Source of the DNA: Microtetraspora malaysiensis
GTDB taxonomy: Bacteria; Actinomycetota; Actinomycetes; Streptosporangiales; Streptosporangiaceae
Reading direction: 5' to 3'
Length of the DNA stretch: 64,000 nt
Assembly (NCBI RefSeq): GCF_001528665.1
Contig: NZ_BBYJ01000006.1
Span: forward strand, 186,001-250,000
The position numbers were made by a program, and so were the translations under genes. The notes beneath the pieces are model-generated. The model saw only the letters and a list, made by a program, of their open reading frames with translations, searched no databases and had not been told where the DNA came from. Position 1 is the first letter of the stretch, and every line of letters begins with the position of its first letter. This document shows positions 61,101 to 64,000 of the stretch, piece by piece.

Positions 61101-61813
61101 ACGGCGGGGGCGTCGCCGTACACGCTCAGCAGGGGGCGCAGCGAGCTGCCCGCAGAGGCGGTGACGGCGTATCGGTGCAGGTCGGCGACGGTGACCACGC
61201 CGTCTCCGTCGGCGTCGGCCGCTCCGGTGAGCAGCCCGTCGGCGATCACGCCGGTGAGCGAGAAGCCGCGGCGCGGCGGACGCTCGCCCATCGCGAGGCC
61301 GGTCGTCAGCGCCGCCGCCACGATGGGCGGATCACCGCGTACGGGGAGAACACTGACATCGGGCCGCGAACCGGCAGTGTCACCGGGGTCGCTGTCCACC
61401 ACCCAGCCGAAGTCCACGATCATCACGATGGCCTCCGCCGGGCAGTCGCCCGCACGGCGCGCGAAGCCGCTGATCAGGGCGGCGAAGTCGCGCGAGGTCC
61501 AGCCCCGTCCCGTCGGCCACCGGACGACGAGCAGGTCGCCCGGCTCCGCCGCGTCGAGGAACCGGCCCAGGTGGTGATGGTCCCCGGACGCTTCGCCGGG
61601 CACGGACTCCACTACGTACCCGTTGGTCGCCAGGGCGTGGACGAGCCTCCGGGCGGGCAGGGCGGAGGCGGCGTCCCGGACCGCGGCTCCGCCGACGTCC
61701 GGATCTTCGGGATCGAGGAACACCAGCGCCTTGCGCGCGTGGAGCGGCCCGGTCGCCCGCTCGGGCGCCGGGCGGGCGCCTGGAGCCGGGGCGTCTACCG
61801 TGCCGTGCCTCAT
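58166..61813 (-). CDS. Pseudo-caspase / winged-helix / KAP-family P-loop NTPase fusion
   Basis: 1215 residues. Residues 28-235 follow the caspase-like fold of bacterial C14 peptidases up to the EF-hand loop D200-x-D202-x-D204-G (DADGDGVVTVADLHRY). The catalytic His site is RWPTGRG (99-104) and the Cys site is VDFGWVVD (133-140), so the dyad is missing. Residues 280-400 look like a STAND winged helix (LRLAALLEDGEPL, LVDASGLLVHPAVREV). The KAP NTPase follows: Walker A GPWGTGKT (450-457), FNPWMYQ, two membrane helices (about 612-665), Walker B VVFVDDLD (733-740) and SANPRQLKRYVN. ATG 61813 is the likely start. A conflict or signalling role is inferred. Confidence 0.8.
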   Translation of the reverse strand: MRHGTVDAPAPGARPAPERATGPLHARKALVFLDPEDPDVGGAAVRDAASALPARRLVHALATNGYVVESVPGEASGDHHHLGRFLDAAEPGDLLVVRWPTGRGWTSRDFAALISGFARRAGDCPAEAIVMIVDFGWVVDSDPGDTAGSRPDVSVLPVRGDPPIVAAALTTGLAMGERPPRRGFSLTGVIADGLLTGAADADGDGVVTVADLHRYAVTASAGSSLRPLLSVYGDAPAVPLARTGRAGSAAAGGAVPDELSAAAGELRRRGESSVPSAAGEIVARVYDVYLGPVAQDLLRLAALLEDGEPLTSDLAALLLADRDHGDPAGTGPAESARGSGDTGGTAGRVATPALAELGTPWELVDASGLLVHPAVREVGRARLTRDEHARASAVLRRWRAARRAVRPRARLTPDRWTTDDQLGHRTYAEAVAAFVRHPETLPPLTIGVKGPWGTGKTSLMRMIQDLLDPGTADGDPAEIHLARPGSSPRRAGRRRRAVLRRKARGSSRVTIAEVLSCARRRGGDRSREDPRLSAPERPALRASDWRPTVWFNPWMYQNGEQVWAGLAHEIITQVTGRLPRGERERFWLKLNLARIDREAVRRRAYRMAITRLTPVALGLAATIVLTCASLAAAALVPALGPALHTAAAALGTCGSVAALAGGAVRLARFLTESADTAFGRLIRPPDLLGPAPGLAGDLVGDPGYGAKTGFLHLVQTDMRRVLRLVATEERPLVVFVDDLDRCGSGTVAQVIEAINLFLAGEFPNCVFVLAMEPDVVAAHVEVAYQDLAEAMPADLRSGLGWRFLEKIVQLPLSLPALEDAHRLPGYIGALLGVDRRRERPRPPSDGTDRGPGAEDGDAPGAGAAKEPGDDDVRGSRHRRHAGRGRDQARAAWGAGEHAAPRWGTDERTASRWEADAHWGADARWEADARPVPAGRSGDHGGRSLGSDVHAASGTTGSASGGGLSPGRRPLDPRLAEILEATIRAAAPTADTLDAAAREAQEAVAAAPDTAALLEAPGAAGLLEARDAAAAAEPPAGEPGSPSGGAVPDLWPETRLAADRVYDDLYTDENAYRAIEAALPVLSSANPRQLKRYVNVFRFYSFVTYRQSLAGADRADDAAVAKVAALAVRWPHLLSALAKECGSGETVLEVLEKAASAGSVDAWAEALARLGLAPAAPLSDMRGQSTPEHEGAPKWDALRELLASRPSVAGLARRLL
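59030..59083. repeat. Three 18-bp tandem repeats inside the KAP gene
   Basis: Units at 59030-59047, 59048-59065 and 59066-59083 all begin GCATCCGC. They encode a six-residue repeat (R/H-W-E/G-A-D-A) in a long polar insert of the KAP lid region, about residues 835-1010. They are in frame and imperfect. Confidence 0.75.
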
Positions 61814-62100
61814 GGATCGATCACCGTGGTCAGCTGGAGGGCTGGTGGGGGCCTCAATGTAGACCCGGGCGTGTCGGAGATGATCGCGACGGGCGGTGCC
61901 GATTACGCACTTCTCGCGCAAAGTTTGCGCGGACGAAGCGTAGGGATTCCCCGGGCGTTCATAACGTTTTGATCGGCTGTCCGGACCGACCGTGCGTAGC
62001 GCGCCAACGAGACGCAGCGGACACGGCCCGGAGGCGGGCGGCGGCAACGGGTCCGGAACCTGACCGGGCCGCGTGCCACGAGCAGGCCAAGGAGACGATC

Positions 62101-63243
62101 ATGTCGCGTCATACGTCCGTACGGCCGGAGGCGATCCCCGTGCTGACCGGCCCCTTGTGGTCGTCCGCCTCCGCGGAGGCGACCTTCCGGACGGGCGGCG
62201 GCGGCCCCGCGCTGCCCGGGTCCCTCAGCCGGTGCGGGGACCTGGAGCCGCCGGACGGCGACGCGATCACGCTCGCGCGCGGATTCACCGGCAGGGTCGT
62301 CGGCCGTTCCGGTCAACGTGTGGGCGGGCTGACCTGGCACGCCGAACCCGGCGCGGGAGCCTGCTTCCCCGACGGCGACGGATGGATCTACGCCTCCAAC
62401 TCGGACATCCCGTTGCTCGGCGGCGTGTCGGCGATCCGGTTCGGCCCGGACGGCGCCGTCAGGAGCGCGTATCGCATCCTCTCCGGGACCGACCGGAACC
62501 GCACCGGCGAAGCCACCCCCTGGGACACCTGGCTGTCCTGCGAGGAGACCAGCCGCGGCCGGATCTTCGAGTGCGATCCGTACGGTGAGCACGCGGCCAT
62601 GCCCCGCCTCGCGATGGGCCTGTTCCGGCACGCGGGAGCGGCGTTCGATCCGTCCAGGACGGCCGTATACCTGACCGAGGGCGAGCGGGACGGCTGCTTC
62701 TACCGCTTCCGCCCGGAGGATTGGGGCGACCTGACGACCGGCGTCCTGGAGGTGATGGTGGGCGGGCCGGGGCCCGGCCCGGTCACCTGGCGGCGGGTCC
62801 CCAACCCGGCCGCCCTGTTCGAGCCGACCCGCGAGCAGGTCGAGGGGGCCAAGCGGTTCGCCGGGAGCGGCGACTGCCACTACTCCGGCGGCCTCTGCCG
62901 TTTCGCCACGGCGGGCGACGGCCGCGTCTGGGCGTACGACGCGGAGAACGAGCAGATCACCGTCCTCCACAACGCGGACCCGCGGAGTGACATGGACGGG
63001 GTGGCGGCGGGGCACGTCCGGGCTCTCGTCATCGCCGAGCACGGCGACGGCACGGAGATGGCGATCCTCGGGGAGGACGGCGCCCGCACGCCGTTCCTGC
63101 GGATCCTGGGGCGCGGCGGGCCGGAGGTCACCGGCCCGGCCTTCTCACCCGACGGCGCCCGGCTGTACTTCTCGGCACGGCACGGCGGCGGCTCGTCCGC
63201 GGCGGATGTCACCTACGAGATCACCGGCCGCTTCCGCCGCTGA
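62101..63243 (+). CDS. PhoX/DUF839-family phosphatase-like protein
   Basis: 380 residues predicted to form a beta-propeller like PhoX alkaline phosphatases. The hallmark TPWDTWLSCEE (metal-ligand Glu) is present, as are GLTWHAEPGAGACF, GLFRHAGAAFDP and SGDCHYSGGLCRF. Most PhoX proteins carry a Tat signal; this one starts MSRHTSVRPEAIPVL without one and is shorter, so it may be cytoplasmic with a different substrate. ATG 62101 has AAGGAG 6 nt upstream. It is divergent from the KAP gene, with a 287-bp gap in which I found no clear promoter. Confidence 0.82.
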   Translation: MSRHTSVRPEAIPVLTGPLWSSASAEATFRTGGGGPALPGSLSRCGDLEPPDGDAITLARGFTGRVVGRSGQRVGGLTWHAEPGAGACFPDGDGWIYASNSDIPLLGGVSAIRFGPDGAVRSAYRILSGTDRNRTGEATPWDTWLSCEETSRGRIFECDPYGEHAAMPRLAMGLFRHAGAAFDPSRTAVYLTEGERDGCFYRFRPEDWGDLTTGVLEVMVGGPGPGPVTWRRVPNPAALFEPTREQVEGAKRFAGSGDCHYSGGLCRFATAGDGRVWAYDAENEQITVLHNADPRSDMDGVAAGHVRALVIAEHGDGTEMAILGEDGARTPFLRILGRGGPEVTGPAFSPDGARLYFSARHGGGSSAADVTYEITGRFRR

Positions 63244-63254
63244 TCGCGTCGCCG

Positions 63255-63281
63255 CGCCCGCCGACCGGGCAAAGGCGGGCG
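63255..63281. terminator. Hairpin between the PhoX-like gene and glpK
   Basis: CGCCCGCC (63255-63262) pairs perfectly with GGCGGGCG (63274-63281) around an 11-nt loop, in the 38-bp gap between convergent genes. Confidence 0.55.
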
Positions 63282-64000
63282 TCAGGACGCCCAGTCACGC
63301 GCGCGGTCGACGGCCTTCTTCCAGAGCGCGTAGGCCGCGCCGTCGTCCGGGCCGGGCTCGAAGCGGCGGTCGAGCCGCCAGGTCGCGCGCAACTCCTCCT
63401 GTGAGGACCAGACGCCCGCGCCGAGTCCGGCGAGGAACGCCGCGCCCAGGGCCGTCGTCTCCCGCACGATCGGGCGCTCGACCGGGGTGCCGATCTGGTC
63501 CGCCTGCAGCTGCATCAGCAGGTCGTTCGCGCTGGCCCCGCCGTCGGCCTTCAACACGGGCACGGGGAGGTCCATGGTCTCCACGATGTCGCGCACCTCG
63601 AAGGCGATCGCCTCCAAGGTCGCGCGCACGAGGTGCGCCCGCATGGTGCCGCGCGTGATGCCGAGAATCGTGCCCCGCGCGTCCGGATCCCAGTACGGCG
63701 CGCCGAGGCCGGTCAGTGCGGGGACGAAGACCACGCCGCCCGAGTCGGGAACCGTCCGGGCGACGGCCTCGGTCTCCGCGGCGCTCTGGATCACGCCCAG
63801 GCCGTCGCGCAGCCACTGGACGGCGGCGCCGGTGACGAAAACCGCCCCTTCGAGCGCGTACGTCATGGCGCCGGAGGGCGCCTGCCAGGCCACCGTGGTG
63901 AGCAGCCCGGCCGCCGAGCGGACGATCTCGTCCCCGGTGTTGACCAGGATGAAGGAGCCGGTGCCGTACGTGCATTTCACGTCGCCGGGCGAGAAGCAGG
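63282..64000 (-). CDS. glpK: Glycerol kinase, C-terminal part (5' end outside window)
   Basis: The C-terminal 239 residues of an FGGY-family glycerol kinase. The window edge cuts the gene; the frame is open to the last base, reading CFSPGDVKCTYGTGSFILVNTG. The GTG at 63980 is therefore an internal Val. Visible motifs are ALEGAVFVTGAAVQWLRDGL, FVPALTGLGAPYWDPDARG, LKADGGASANDLLMQLQAD and TALGAAFLAGLGAGVW (ATP and FBP sites). It phosphorylates glycerol to glycerol 3-phosphate, feeding glycolysis and phospholipid synthesis. Confidence 0.93.
   Translation of the reverse strand, partial: CFSPGDVKCTYGTGSFILVNTGDEIVRSAAGLLTTVAWQAPSGAMTYALEGAVFVTGAAVQWLRDGLGVIQSAAETEAVARTVPDSGGVVFVPALTGLGAPYWDPDARGTILGITRGTMRAHLVRATLEAIAFEVRDIVETMDLPVPVLKADGGASANDLLMQLQADQIGTPVERPIVRETTALGAAFLAGLGAGVWSSQEELRATWRLDRRFEPGPDDGAAYALWKKAVDRARDWAS

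Noticed and set aside
58166-61813. Calling the KAP fusion an active caspase-like protease
   Set aside because: Both catalytic positions are replaced (RWPTGRG for the His motif, VDFGWVVD for the Cys motif).
58250-61972. A 1240-codon open frame on the plus strand antisense to the KAP gene
   Set aside because: It is Arg/Gly/Pro-rich with no domain and arises because high-GC codon bias on the minus strand removes stops on the other. The minus frame has clear caspase-like and KAP motifs.
1-64000. tRNA, rRNA, insertion sequences, integrases, attachment sites or replication origin
   Set aside because: None could be recognised on either strand; apart from the KAP/VWA region and the low-GC lipoprotein gene, the window looks like stable chromosomal core.

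Overview
The window comes from the chromosome of a high-GC Gram-positive actinomycete. Codon third positions are almost all G or C, and GTG starts are common. The markers are the QcrCAB/CtaE/CtaCDF respiratory supercomplex with a dihaem QcrC, a PimB'-type mannosyltransferase, a PspA-PspAA-M48-PspAB operon, DUF3043 and DUF5304 proteins, and a large cell-wall hydrolase set. The order erpA, adoK, ctaC-D-F, qcrB-A-C, ctaE, trpD, exonuclease/GIY-YIG fusion, NlpC/P60, pimB, acyl-CoA synthetase, SRPBCC, ArsA-like ATPase, DUF5304, PlsC resembles, from memory, the M. tuberculosis Rv2182c-Rv2204c neighbourhood. Gene content looks closest to Streptosporangiales-type filamentous actinomycetes, but the genus cannot be fixed from the sequence alone.

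Layout. 1-5.65 kb: a catabolic operon (amidohydrolase, HpcH/HpaI aldolase, cupin, Rieske dioxygenase alpha and beta, Dabb protein, extradiol-type VOC dioxygenase), closed by strong hairpins. 5.75-8.8 kb: Tat-exported multicopper oxidase and aldo/keto reductase on the minus strand. 9-13.7 kb: SMI1/KNR4-like membrane protein, DUF3043 protein, and the four-gene psp membrane-stress operon. 13.7-18.7 kb: nadA, erpA, adoK, a CBS-domain protein, and a cysteine desulfurase/TusA-like pair. 18.9-27.6 kb: ctaCDF on plus, an L,D-transpeptidase lipoprotein, then qcrB/A/C-ctaE on minus. 27.7-35.9 kb: orphan receiver protein, trpD, a RAM-domain protein, an exonuclease/endonuclease fusion, an acetyltransferase, a small WXG-like/DUF1023/lipoprotein locus and a NYN-domain protein. 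36-42.3 kb: two NlpC/P60 hydrolases, two metalloproteases and pimB. 42.4-53.5 kb: lipid and central metabolism (acyl-CoA synthetase, SRPBCC-ArsA-DUF5304, glucokinase, PlsC, esterase, homocysteine methyltransferase) plus secreted or unknown proteins. 53.8-64 kb: accessory-looking region with a MerR regulator and VIT/VWA protein, Dps, a giant pseudo-caspase/KAP NTPase fusion, a PhoX-like protein and the C-terminal part of glpK.

How the parts work together. ctaC-F and qcrCAB build the menaquinol:O2 supercomplex. erpA, the cysteine desulfurase and the TusA-like protein concern Fe-S and sulfur supply; NadA and the Rieske proteins need such clusters. The NlpC/P60, L,D-transpeptidase and PimB' genes concern the envelope.

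Most interesting points: (1) a 1215-residue protein joining a caspase-like domain that lacks its catalytic dyad, an EF-hand-like loop, a STAND-type winged helix and a KAP P-loop NTPase with membrane helices; (2) an NlpC/P60 gene behind two perfect CRP-type sites exactly 140 bp apart and a c-di-AMP (ydaO-type) riboswitch, whose signal peptide is only recovered with a CTG start; (3) two tandem 11-bp palindromes inside the merR promoter; (4) a recurrent leaderless promoter layout (-10 TACGAT-like hexamer 6-7 nt before the start codon). All calls come from reading the sequence; no database search was run.
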